A stretch of 64,000 bases of DNA from Terriglobus roseus DSM 18391 (GTDB lineage Bacteria; Acidobacteriota; Terriglobia; Terriglobales; Acidobacteriaceae), in NCBI RefSeq assembly GCF_000265425.1, contig NC_018014.1, positions 496,001 to 560,000 on the forward strand, read 5' to 3'. The notes beneath the pieces are model-generated. The model was not told the DNA's origin, did no database searches, and saw nothing but the letters and a program-made list of their open reading frames with translations. Positions 54,678-62,765 of the stretch are shown in pieces. Positions within the stretch are counted from its first letter, which is position 1, and every line of letters starts with the position of its first letter. The position numbers and the translations under genes are program-made.

Positions 54678-56237
54678 ATGAGACCCAGTTCCCAATTGAT
54701 ATCCGGACTTGCTTTGCTTCTGTCGCCCGCGCTTGGTGCGCAGGTGACGCCGCCCGCGCAGCCTGTTGCGCCGCCGCCGACGCCCGCCATTACGACGGCA
54801 CCGGCCGTGGTGAAACAGCCGCCAGTGTCCGAGGCGATGAACCTGCCGGAGGCACCTGCGCCGCAGGGACCGTCCGCCGCCATCGTCGACCAGTTGAAGG
54901 CTGCCGCGCCGCGTGACCTGGGGCATGGCGTGGCAACGCCGACGGCGACCGCGCAGCCGTTGATGCTGTCGCTGGATGATGCCGTTCGTCTGGCCCTGGA
55001 ACACAATCTGACGATTGCGGTGGATCTGCAGAACCAGCGCCAGATCACTGGATTGCAGTTGACCGCGTTCAATGCGCTGATTCCGTCGCTTACGGCGAGT
55101 GCGCAGAGCGGTACGCAGCAGATCAATCTGGCGGCGATGGGCTTTAAGCCGGCTTCGCTTGTCGGTTTGCTGCCGCCGGGCGTTACGTTTGGCACGATCG
55201 TGAAGGTGAGTACGACTTCGGCGAAGCTGAGCCTAAGTCAGCAGATCTTTAACCTGCCGGCGCTTGAGATCTACCGCGCTGCGAAGGCTACGGCGGAAGT
55301 GGCGAAGTGGAACATTCTGCTGGACCGTGGCGATGTTGTGCAGCGGGTGGCGAGCCAATATCTTCGCGTGCTGGCCGATACCGCTTCGATTACGAATGCA
55401 CAGTCGCAGGTGGCGAGCGATGCCGAGCTGGAGCGCCAGTCGCAGGCTCGCAAGGATGCCGGCACCGGCACCAATCTGGACCTGTTGCGTGCGCGCGTGG
55501 AGCGGCAGACGCGCCAGCAGGAGTTGATTGCGGATGTTGCGACGTTTGAGAAGGACAAGATCCAGTTGAACCGGCTGATGGGTATTGCGGCCGATCAGCA
55601 GTTGCAATTGACCGATGCTGTGCCGTATCACGAGCTGGAAGCACTGCCGCTGGATACGGCGAAGCAGGTCGCGTTCAAGCGCCGCAAGGATCTGCTGAGT
55701 CTGCAGGCGCAGCTTCGTTCGACGGAGCTGCAGCGCCGCGCGATTGCGTATGAGCGTTTGCCGGTGGCGAAGGTGAGCGGATTCTATGGCGTGCTGGGGC
55801 AGACGACGGGCCTGTACCACGGTGTCTTCACGGCGCAGGGTGGACTGGATTTCCCGATCTTTCAGGAAGCGCGGATCCGTGGTGATCGGGAGGTTGCGGA
55901 CTCGCAGCTTTCGAAGTTGAGGAGCCAGCTGAGCGGCCTGCGCGGCGACATTGAGCAGCAGATCCGCGCGGCGATGCTGGATATGAACACATCGAACGAG
56001 CTGGTGCGTGATGCGACAAGTAATGTGAATCTGGCTGCTGAGGCGCTGGACGAGACGCGTGACCGTTACCGCGCGGGTATCGACGACAACCTGCCGGTTG
56101 TTCGTGCGCAGGCGACGTTGGCCAACGCCCAGGCTCAGTTGGTGTCGGCACTGTTCCAGTTCAATAATGCCAAGCTGCAGTTAGCGCGTAACACCGGTGT
56201 GGTGGAGTCGCAGTTCGAGACGTACCTGGGCGATTAG
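54678..56237 (+). CDS. TolC-family outer-membrane efflux protein
   Basis: 519 residues from ATG 54678 (MRPSSQLISGLALLLSPALG, signal peptide ending GA-QV). A Pro-rich linker of about 80 residues precedes two OEP repeats: LSLDDAVRLALEHNLTIAVD, LVGLLPPGVTFGTIVKV, then RQSQARKDAGTGTNLDLLRA and later RDRYRAGIDDNLPVVRAQAT, the paired helix motifs of TolC channels. It would form a trimeric outer-membrane/periplasm conduit. No RND pump or adaptor is adjacent; the next gene, 49 bases on, is an MFS exporter and may be its partner. No strong ribosome-binding site is visible. Confidence 0.88.
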   Translation: MRPSSQLISGLALLLSPALGAQVTPPAQPVAPPPTPAITTAPAVVKQPPVSEAMNLPEAPAPQGPSAAIVDQLKAAAPRDLGHGVATPTATAQPLMLSLDDAVRLALEHNLTIAVDLQNQRQITGLQLTAFNALIPSLTASAQSGTQQINLAAMGFKPASLVGLLPPGVTFGTIVKVSTTSAKLSLSQQIFNLPALEIYRAAKATAEVAKWNILLDRGDVVQRVASQYLRVLADTASITNAQSQVASDAELERQSQARKDAGTGTNLDLLRARVERQTRQQELIADVATFEKDKIQLNRLMGIAADQQLQLTDAVPYHELEALPLDTAKQVAFKRRKDLLSLQAQLRSTELQRRAIAYERLPVAKVSGFYGVLGQTTGLYHGVFTAQGGLDFPIFQEARIRGDREVADSQLSKLRSQLSGLRGDIEQQIRAAMLDMNTSNELVRDATSNVNLAAEALDETRDRYRAGIDDNLPVVRAQATLANAQAQLVSALFQFNNAKLQLARNTGVVESQFETYLGD

Positions 56238-56286
56238 CCGTTCTCGGGGTTGAGACGCGCGAGCGTGTGTCACCATAGATAGACGG

Positions 56287-57642
56287 ATGCCCAACGCCGC
56301 ACCAACCAGCGACGACTCGCAACGCAAGGTGCGACGTCCGCTCGACTCTGATGGGAAAGAAGGCGCGGCGTTCTCTTCGCGCAACTTTCGCCGTTACCAG
56401 ATGGCGCGTCTGTTGGTGATTGTGGGTGCTGAGGCGCAGTCGGTCGCCGTTGCGTGGCAGATCTACCAGATCACACACTCTGCACTGTTCCTGGGATATA
56501 CCGGCCTGGCGCTGTTTCTGCCCGGCATCTTCTTTGTGTTGCCTGCGGGCCATGCAGCCGATCGCTACGACCGCAAGACGATCATCGTTACCTGCTATGT
56601 CATCCAGGCCGTGTGCACTGCCATGTTGCTGTACCTGGCGCTGGTGGGGACGACGCATGTGTTGTGGATTTACACGATCCTGTTCTGCATTGGCGCGGGG
56701 CGAGCGTTCTCGGGGCCGGCTAGTTCGGCGATCCAGCCGCAACTGGTGCCGAAGGGTGCGTTCGTCAATGCGATGACGTGGGGCTCGGCGATCTTTCAGG
56801 TAGCGAATATTACGGGGCCGGCGATTGGCGGGTTGCTGTTCACGATCCAGTTCCAGGGAAGCCTTGCGCGCTGGACGGGGTCGCCGATTGTGTATGCGTT
56901 AACGCTGATCACGATGGTGGCGTTTTCGATCCTGGTGAGTACGTTGCGGCCGCGCAAGGAAGTGAGCGAGCAGAAGGGCTTCAGCTTCCAGACGATGATG
57001 GATGGTGCCCGGTACGTTGGCAGGGCGAAGCTGCTGCTGGGGTCGATCTCGCTGGATATGTTTGCGGTGTTGCTGGGCGGCGCGGTGTCGCTGATGCCGA
57101 TCTTTGCGCAGGATATTTTGCATGCCGGGCCGCGTGGGCTGGGCATTTTGCGCGGGGCGCCGGCGATCGGCGCTTTGTGCACGTCGATCACGCTGGCGCG
57201 GCGGCCGATCAAGCATCATGCGGGCAAGATGATGCTGGTGGCGGTGGGTGTGTTCGGCGTGGCGACGATTGTGTTTGGGTTGTCGAAGTCGTTGCCGCTG
57301 TCGCTGGTGGCGCTTTTCTTTATTGGTGCGAGCGATAACATCTCGGTGATTATCCGGCAGACGATTCTGCAACTGGGGACGCCGCCGGAGATGCGTGGGC
57401 GGGTGTCAGCGATCAACTGGCTGTTCCTGGGCGCATCGAATGAGTTTGGTGAGTTTGAGAGTGGCCTGACCGCGAAGTGGTTTGGTGCGGTGCGCGCGGT
57501 GGTGTTTGGCGGCATCGGATCGCTTGTGGTGACAGGGCTCTGGAGTGTGTTCTTCCCGCGTCTACGCAGCGTGGATTCGCTGGATGCGGATGCGCTGCTG
57601 GCTGGCAACTCCGCATATGCGGAGAGCGAGCCGTTCGACTAA
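56287..57642 (+). CDS. MFS exporter (EntS/MFS_3 type)
   Basis: 451 residues with 12 hydrophobic segments after a 40-residue polar N-terminus. The first helix region FRRYQMARLLVIVGAEAQSV AVAWQIY is typical of the EntS-like MFS_3 group; the inter-helix motif PAGHAADRYDRKT is the MFS A-motif; GPASSAIQPQLVPKGAFVNA and SDNISVIIRQTILQLGTPPE are later family motifs. Substrate is unknown; EntS relatives export siderophores. It follows a TolC-like gene by 49 bases and precedes a membrane-anchored hypothetical gene by 30 bases, so the three may form one transcript. Confidence 0.88.
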   Translation: MPNAAPTSDDSQRKVRRPLDSDGKEGAAFSSRNFRRYQMARLLVIVGAEAQSVAVAWQIYQITHSALFLGYTGLALFLPGIFFVLPAGHAADRYDRKTIIVTCYVIQAVCTAMLLYLALVGTTHVLWIYTILFCIGAGRAFSGPASSAIQPQLVPKGAFVNAMTWGSAIFQVANITGPAIGGLLFTIQFQGSLARWTGSPIVYALTLITMVAFSILVSTLRPRKEVSEQKGFSFQTMMDGARYVGRAKLLLGSISLDMFAVLLGGAVSLMPIFAQDILHAGPRGLGILRGAPAIGALCTSITLARRPIKHHAGKMMLVAVGVFGVATIVFGLSKSLPLSLVALFFIGASDNISVIIRQTILQLGTPPEMRGRVSAINWLFLGASNEFGEFESGLTAKWFGAVRAVVFGGIGSLVVTGLWSVFFPRLRSVDSLDADALLAGNSAYAESEPFD

Positions 57643-57672
57643 CGTTTATTCTGCTTTTCGAGGATCCCCGCA

Positions 57673-58434
57673 ATGCTCAATGATCAGCCGCAACACGATG
57701 CCACGGAGACCAAGGGCACCGGCGTCCGCAACCTGCTCCTGGCCTTTACGGTCATCGGACTTATCGCGCTTTCGGTGCGTATTTACCTGATCCACAAGGG
57801 GCGGGTGGAGGCGAACAAGCCTGCGGTTGCTGCTGAGCCGAGTTATACGGACGACCAGATGGTGCTGCCGCGTCATCTGCACCAGACCGATGTGAAGGAT
57901 GCGAAGGAGCTGAATGGCAAGCGGGTGTGGGTGTTTGCCGCGGGCCAGTTGAATGCGTTTCCTGCGACTGCGGCGAAGATGGATTATGCGCATCCGGGGC
58001 CGTTGTTGCTGGGTGCGGAGCCGCTGGATGTTGTGAACTTTATCGAGGGCAAGGCGCCCGCGAGTGCGTTCAGCCGTGTGCCGAAGGGCGATGCGCAGGT
58101 GCTGATGCTGTTCCATCGCGCGAGCGATCCGTCGAAGCTTTGGGGTACGCCGGTCGGATACCGCGAGGGCAAGTTCTACACGTTCTATCTGGACGAGTGC
58201 TTCTTCTACGACGATCCGCACACGCTGTACAAGCACTGGGGCGATGCGCGCTGGAAGGCGATCGATGAGCACCGTGCGGAGAAGGGCATGAGCGAGATGC
58301 AGGCGCAGCTTGCACTGGGGCAGGTGAGTAAGCCGGGGCCTGGGACTCTGGGCAATCGCACGGTTGTGTATGACAACGATGGCAAGCCGGTGACGATGAC
58401 GTTTGCGAAGGACAAGGCTGTCAGCGTCGAGTAG
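57673..58434 (+). CDS. Membrane-anchored hypothetical protein
   Basis: 253 residues. One transmembrane helix near the start (NLLLAFTVIGLIALSVRIYL) and a soluble remainder outside: KELNGKRVWVFAAGQLNAFP, VLMLFHRASDPSKLWGTPVG, YTFYLDECFFYDDPHTLYKH and a His/Trp-rich HWGDARWKAIDEHRAEKG. The last part ends in two strands (RTVVYDNDGKPVTMTFAKD). No family is known to me. It follows the MFS gene closely. Confidence 0.72.
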   Translation: MLNDQPQHDATETKGTGVRNLLLAFTVIGLIALSVRIYLIHKGRVEANKPAVAAEPSYTDDQMVLPRHLHQTDVKDAKELNGKRVWVFAAGQLNAFPATAAKMDYAHPGPLLLGAEPLDVVNFIEGKAPASAFSRVPKGDAQVLMLFHRASDPSKLWGTPVGYREGKFYTFYLDECFFYDDPHTLYKHWGDARWKAIDEHRAEKGMSEMQAQLALGQVSKPGPGTLGNRTVVYDNDGKPVTMTFAKDKAVSVE

Positions 58435-58457
58435 CGATTCAAGCGGTCGCGCTTTGC

Positions 58458-58503
58458 GCGATGCCCCATTCATGACGATGAAGCTGTCATGAATGGGGCA
58501 CCC
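58458..58503 (-). repeat. CATTCATGAC-type stem-loop repeat
   Basis: CCCCATTCATGAC pairs with GTCATGAATGGGG around a 9-base loop and ends in CACCC (TGGGGCACCC at 58494-58503). It sits between convergent genes and can act as a two-way terminator. Confidence 0.8.
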
Positions 58504-58520
58504 GAGGTATAGCCGGGTGT

Positions 58521-59297
58521 CTAGGTGATGCGTGCTGCTATGCCGTCCCAAAGGCGGAGGCGGGATTCTAGTGCGAAGATGGCGGCTTGTCCGGCTTCGG
58601 CCCATTTGGTTGGGTCGTCGCCGCACAGCTCTGCAATCATGCGGAGGGCCATGGGGCCGTGCTCTTCGCCGTCGACTTCGATGTGGCGTTCGAGATACCA
58701 GATGAAGGTCTCGAGCTGGCCGGCGAGGTCGCGGTTCAGGTCTCGTACGAAGCCCTTGAACATCTCCGGGATGAGGTCTTCACGGCCGAAGGTGAAGGCT
58801 GCTGCGATGATGTGCAGTTTGCTCTCGCTGAGGATGTGGAAGGTGTCGCGTACGAAGCCTTTGGCTTCGTCGGGTGCGTGGCTGCCGCGGACTGCTTCGT
58901 GCAGGTCTGCGCCATCACGCAGCGCGAAGAGCAGGCGATCGATGGCGACGGTGGAGGCCCCGCACTGTTGCATGGCGAGTCGATAGAGCTCGAAGTGGCT
59001 GAGGTGCCGGCCCTGGTAGATGTCGCTCTCTTCGCCGAGGACGATTTCGTTGATGAGGCGGCGGCTCTCGGGTGTTGCGCTTGGGAGCCAGGGGACATCG
59101 ACACAGGTGAGGCCGCGCTGTAGCGCCTTGAGCAGAGACATGAAGTCCCATACGGCGAAGACGTGCGCCTCCATGAAGGTGCGCAGCTCTTCGATGCTGC
59201 GGAAGGATGCGTAGAGCGGATGCGAGGCGAGACGGGTGTAGAGAGGCTTTAGTTTGTCTTCGAGTGCATGGAGCTGTTGCTCTGTGTGGGAGTTCAT
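58521..59297 (-). CDS. DUF3050 protein, haem-oxygenase-like fold
   Basis: 258 residues, all-helical. The N-terminal helix SIEELRTFMEAHVFAVWDFM and the middle NEIVLGEESDIYQGRHLSHF are DUF3050 hallmarks. The last third has HIEVDGEEHG, giving H205-x3-D209-x3-H213, close to the H-x3-D-x2-H ligand pattern of haem-oxygenase-like diiron oxidases; E43, H45, E90 and H98 are candidate partners from earlier helices. I infer a metal-binding oxidase-type fold; no reaction is proven. The start overlaps the DUF971 stop by 4 bases, showing translational coupling with it. Confidence 0.85.
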   Translation of the reverse strand: MNSHTEQQLHALEDKLKPLYTRLASHPLYASFRSIEELRTFMEAHVFAVWDFMSLLKALQRGLTCVDVPWLPSATPESRRLINEIVLGEESDIYQGRHLSHFELYRLAMQQCGASTVAIDRLLFALRDGADLHEAVRGSHAPDEAKGFVRDTFHILSESKLHIIAAAFTFGREDLIPEMFKGFVRDLNRDLAGQLETFIWYLERHIEVDGEEHGPMALRMIAELCGDDPTKWAEAGQAAIFALESRLRLWDGIAARIT

Positions 59298-59728
59298 CGG
59301 GCTACCTTTACGGGCAGCGCGCCTTCATCCAGCCGCCGCAGAAAGTCCCATGAGTAGATGCCGCTTTCGTGTCCGTCGGCCCACTTGAATTTGATGGCGT
59401 AGCGACCGATGGCTTCCGCCGATAGTGGCTTCGCAGGCGGCGTATAAAGCTGCAGCAACTGCGTGGTCTTGGGCTTGGGTTCGCCAAGGGCGCGGCCTGT
59501 CTGTTCGCGCTCTTCGTGGCAGGTGGCGCAAGGGCATGCGTCGCGCAGGTAGGGGAAGGTCCAATGCGATTCGCGTCCATCCTTCCACGTGATGGTGACG
59601 CCGGTGCCTTCGGTGATGGCGATCTTTACCTTTGCGGGTGTGATGGCTGCGGCCGGCAGAGGCTGCTCCGTCTTTGCGACGAGCTCGCTCTCTTCGCGGC
59701 TGATCATGCGTATGCCTTCGTGACTCAT
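59294..59728 (-). CDS. DUF971 protein (GBBH-like N-terminal domain)
   Basis: 144 residues. The domain covers about 30-140: KVKIAITEGTGVTITWKDGR, HWTFPYLRDACPCATCHEER (the C-x-C-x2-C-H zinc-like cluster of this family), and a C-terminal WADGHESGIYSWDFLRRL. The same fold forms the N-terminal domain of gamma-butyrobetaine hydroxylase and occurs near Fe-S and P-loop scaffold genes. Alone it may be an adaptor or metal carrier; that is inference. It overlaps the DUF3050 gene by 4 bases and lies 19 bases after the TauE-type gene. Confidence 0.88.
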   Translation of the reverse strand: MSHEGIRMISREESELVAKTEQPLPAAAITPAKVKIAITEGTGVTITWKDGRESHWTFPYLRDACPCATCHEEREQTGRALGEPKPKTTQLLQLYTPPAKPLSAEAIGRYAIKFKWADGHESGIYSWDFLRRLDEGALPVKVAR

Positions 59729-59747
59729 GCTTCGATCTCCTAGATGT

Positions 59748-60536
59748 TTAGGTGCGCGTATGCGCGACCCAGAAAAACCATGCCGATACGGCGAAGCCGA
59801 CGCAGATGACCATGACGCGCATGGCTGCGGCGGGCATGCGTCTTGCGTAGTGTGCGCCGATGTAGCCGCCGAGACCGGCGAAGATCATGGCGATGATGCA
59901 GTAGTGCCATGCGACCGAGTTCGATACGACGAAGGTGACGACCGCTGAGAAATTTGCGATGCACGCGACGAGCACCTTCATGCTGTTCAGCTCATGCATG
60001 GCTTCTACGCCAAGGACGCCAAGTGCGGCCATGATGAGCAGGCCGCCACCTGCGCCGAAGTAGCCGACGTAGAGGCAGACGGGCAGCAGCATGGCAGTGA
60101 GAGCCATCATCGATACGGGCTTGTCTGCGTGTGCGTGGCTGGCGCCGCGTTTGAGCCATGCGGAGATGCGACCGGCGAAGAGGAAGAGCACGGTTGCGGC
60201 GAGGATCATCCATGGCAGGATGTTCAGGAAGATGGATTGTGGTGTGTGGAGAAGGATCTCTGCACCGCCGATGCCGCCTGCAATCGCGCAGAGGATCGCT
60301 ACAGTGAGGAGGTCTTTCCGCAGATCGCCGCGCAGAGCGAAGACGCTGGTGAGCTGGCCAGGCCAGATGGCTACCGTGTTGGTTGCGTTTGCCTGGACGG
60401 GTGCTACGCCCATGGCGAGCATTGCCGGGAATGAGATGAAGGACCCGCCGCTGGCGACTGCGTTTACTGCGCCCGCGATCAGCGAGGCTGTGACCAGCCA
60501 GGCGTAGTGCGCGTGTGCGAGCAGGGAAACGGCCAT
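59748..60536 (-). CDS. TauE/SafE-family anion permease
   Basis: 262 residues with eight hydrophobic segments in two TauE halves. Half one: LIAGAVNAVASGGSFISFPA then NATNTVAIWPGQLTSV; half two: VGYFGAGGGLLIMAALGVLG and HELNSMKVLVACIANFSAVV. The GG-x-[FL] motifs at the start of each half are diagnostic. Members move sulfite, sulfoacetate or other organic anions across the inner membrane. It is the first gene of a tight three-gene unit with DUF971 and DUF3050. Confidence 0.9.
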   Translation of the reverse strand: MAVSLLAHAHYAWLVTASLIAGAVNAVASGGSFISFPAMLAMGVAPVQANATNTVAIWPGQLTSVFALRGDLRKDLLTVAILCAIAGGIGGAEILLHTPQSIFLNILPWMILAATVLFLFAGRISAWLKRGASHAHADKPVSMMALTAMLLPVCLYVGYFGAGGGLLIMAALGVLGVEAMHELNSMKVLVACIANFSAVVTFVVSNSVAWHYCIIAMIFAGLGGYIGAHYARRMPAAAMRVMVICVGFAVSAWFFWVAHTRT

Positions 60537-60801
60537 CCCTTCATTCTACCGGGGGTGTTTCGGGTGGTTTTTGGGGGAGCGTGGCAACCGCTTTTGAAGA
60601 ATTTCCCTCAGCGGCTAAAGCCGGGCTTCCCAAATGAGCTAGATGGCATGGCTCAAGCCATGCCCCTCCGAAAGACCGTAAGTGAAGCGGCAGTTTCGTG
60701 GCGCGACCAGGAGGTGAGTGAGGCAGATTTTCTGAGTAGCCAACAGGATGTAACTGAATTAGATGTCAGCTCTGAAAAGAGAGTGATTGAAGCAGATGTT
60801 T
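60537..60801. repeat. Stem-loop module followed by degenerate 36-base tandem repeat
   Basis: 60597-60674 holds CTCAGCGGCTAAAGCCGGGC and GGCATGGCTCAAGCCATGCCCC..CTCCGAAAGA, the GGAGGGGCATGGC module on the minus strand. From 60678 come four degenerate units of 36, 36, 33 and 36 bases (starting 60678, 60714, 60750, 60783), each opening GT(A/G)A(G/C/T)TGA. The last overlaps the 3' end of the ABC gene. Read in one plus-strand frame they give V-(S/T/I)-E-x-(A/D) repeats, but no start or upstream domain is present, so I do not call a gene. Confidence 0.6.
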
Positions 60802-61578
60802 CTAACGCGTGGGGAGAGCGAACTCTGGCGTGGCGGCGATGAGTGCCTGGGTGTAGGCCTCGCATGGGTGTTCGCAGATGGTGACGGCATCGCCTACTTC
60901 CACCAGGCACCCGCGCTGCATGACGGCCACGCGGTCGCAGAGGTAGCGGACGAGGGGCATGGAGTGCGAGATGAAGAGGCAGGTGAGGCCGCGGGTACGT
61001 TGGAGGTCGCGGAGGAGGTTGATGACCTGTGCGCCGACGGAGACGTCGAGCGCGCTGACGGGTTCGTCGAGCACTAGGAACTCGGGTGCGAGCGCGAGGG
61101 CGCGTGCGATGTTGATGCGCTGGCGCTGGCCTCCGCTGAACTCGTGCGGGTAGCGCGCGAGCGCGGCTGCGTCGAGGCCGACCTCCTGCAGCATGGCAGT
61201 GAGCTTCGTTTCCATGGCGTTGCCGCGGAGGGTGCCGTCGCCGTGGATGGCGAAGGGTTCCGCGAGGATGTCGCGGACACGCATGCGTGGATCGAGCGCG
61301 GCGAAGGGATCCTGGAAGACGACGCCCATGCGGCGTCGCAGGGCCTTCATCTCAGCACGGTTGGCGTGCAGGACGTCGAGGCCGTCGAAGCGAACGGTGC
61401 CGCTGGTTGGCTCGATGAGGCGGAGGAGCATGCGTGCGACGGTGCTCTTGCCGCTGCCGCTTTCACCGACGAGGCCGAGGATCTCGCCGCGTGCGATGGA
61501 CAGGCCGACATCGCTGACGACGCGCGTGGTGCCGTACTGCTTGGAGAGGCCTTCGGCGATGAGGAGCGGCGGGGTCAC
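60802..61578 (-). CDS. OppF/DppF-like ABC transporter ATPase, orphan
   Basis: 258 residues. Walker A GESGSGKST, Q-loop VVFQDPFAALDPRMRV, signature EFSGGQRQR, Walker B EFLVLDEPVSALD, and the H-loop FISHSMPLVRYL. The DPF..LDPRM sequence and a short tail (CEHPCEAYTQALIAATPEF) are characteristic of oligopeptide/dipeptide ATPases of the OppF side. No permease, OppD partner or binding protein is nearby, and the tail lacks the full OppF zinc/Cys extension. It may serve permeases encoded elsewhere. It is divergent from lrgA-like by 44 bases. Confidence 0.9.
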   Translation of the reverse strand: MTPPLLIAEGLSKQYGTTRVVSDVGLSIARGEILGLVGESGSGKSTVARMLLRLIEPTSGTVRFDGLDVLHANRAEMKALRRRMGVVFQDPFAALDPRMRVRDILAEPFAIHGDGTLRGNAMETKLTAMLQEVGLDAAALARYPHEFSGGQRQRINIARALALAPEFLVLDEPVSALDVSVGAQVINLLRDLQRTRGLTCLFISHSMPLVRYLCDRVAVMQRGCLVEVGDAVTICEHPCEAYTQALIAATPEFALPTR

Positions 61579-61622
61579 AAGCCGGATGCTATCACCGGCG
61601 CGAGTCGCGTAGTCTGGCTTGC

Positions 61623-62003
61623 ATGGACGTGCTTCGGAGCTTTGGCATCCTGCTGCTGGCGCAACTGGTGGGTGAGGCGCTGCACCGTGCGCTGCATCTG
61701 CCGCTGCCCGGGCCGGTGCTGGGTATGGCGCTGCTGGCGGCGGTGCTGTTGCTGCGCAGGCGTGAGCCGGATGCGGCGCTGGTGAAGACGTCGAACGGGC
61801 TGTTGCGGTGGCTTGGGCTGTTGTTTGTGCCGGCGGGCGCGGGTGTTGTCGCGAACCTTGAATTGCTGCGGGCTGCGTGGTTTCCCATTGCCGTTGCGCT
61901 GGTCGTGTCGACGCTGTTGACCATTACGGTTACGGCGCTGGTGATGCAGGGGCTGCTGCGGCGTGGTGAGCGCGTGGTGATGGATGTGGAGACGCCGCGA
62001 TGA
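61623..62003 (+). CDS. CidA/LrgA-family holin-like protein
   Basis: 126 residues with four hydrophobic helices: VLRSFGILLLAQLVGEALHR, LPLPGPVLGMALLAAVLLLR (the PGPVLGM motif of the family), GLLRWLGLLFVPAGAGVVAN (FVPAGVGV motif) and LVVSTLLTITVTALVMQGLL. It pairs with the LrgB-type gene, which it overlaps by 4 bases. Such pairs were described as murein hydrolase exporters or regulators of lysis, and also as pyruvate or glycolate transporters. Confidence 0.92.
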   Translation: MDVLRSFGILLLAQLVGEALHRALHLPLPGPVLGMALLAAVLLLRRREPDAALVKTSNGLLRWLGLLFVPAGAGVVANLELLRAAWFPIAVALVVSTLLTITVTALVMQGLLRRGERVVMDVETPR

Positions 62004-62707
62004 GCGCTGTCGCTATGTTGCGGACGGAACCGCTCTTCCTGGTGACGGTGACGATTGCTTTCTACCTTGCAGGCGTTTGGCTGCAACGGCGGACGCGCGT
62101 GGCCATTGCGAATCCGACGCTGATTGCGATTGTGCTGGTCGGGTTGATGTTGTGGGTGTTGCGGTTGCCGTATGCGCAGTACTTTGCGGGTGTGCAGTTG
62201 CTGCACTTTCTGCTGGGGCCTGCGACGGTAGCGCTGGCGATCCCGATGGTGTTGTCGCTGGAGCATCTGCGGCGCGGGCTTTGGCCTACGCTGCTGGCGC
62301 TGTTGGCGGGCAGTGTCACGGGAGCGGTGAGTGCGTATGCGCTGGTGCGGCTTTGTGGCGGCACGGAGCAGCTTGCGCTGTCGATGATGCCCAAGTCGCT
62401 GACGACGCCGATTGCCATGGGCGTGTCCGAGACGATTGGTGGCGTGCCGGCTCTGTCTGCGGTGTTTGGGATTACTGCGGGCATTCTGGTTGCGGTGATT
62501 CTGCCGGGCGTGCTGCGGCTGTTGCGGGTGAATCATCCCGCGGCAACCGGGCTGGCGGCGGGCACGGCGGGGAGTGGGATTGCGGCGGCGAGTGTGATCC
62601 CGCTGGGGCCGATTCCGGCGGCGTTTGCGGGCGTGGCCATTGGGATGAATGGGTTACTGACGGCTGTGCTGGCGCCGCTGCTGGTGCGGATGATGGCACA
62701 TCGTTAG
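62000..62707 (+). CDS. LrgB/CidB-family membrane protein
   Basis: 235 residues with about seven helices. LrgB motifs: LQRRTRVAIANPTLIAIVLV, QLLHFLLGPATVALAIPMVL, MMPKSLTTPIAMGVSETIGG and TAGSGIAAASVIPLGPIPAA. Translation is coupled to the LrgA-type gene by an ATGA overlap. The two probably form one complex in the inner membrane, with LrgA/LrgB functions such as pyruvate or glycolate transport, or control of lysis; the role here is not decided by sequence. Confidence 0.93.
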   Translation: MSAVAMLRTEPLFLVTVTIAFYLAGVWLQRRTRVAIANPTLIAIVLVGLMLWVLRLPYAQYFAGVQLLHFLLGPATVALAIPMVLSLEHLRRGLWPTLLALLAGSVTGAVSAYALVRLCGGTEQLALSMMPKSLTTPIAMGVSETIGGVPALSAVFGITAGILVAVILPGVLRLLRVNHPAATGLAAGTAGSGIAAASVIPLGPIPAAFAGVAIGMNGLLTAVLAPLLVRMMAHR

Positions 62708-62765
62708 GTTTCTGACGAGTTGCACTTGCCTGCGACCCATCCGGCACCGCATCATCAACTAATCC

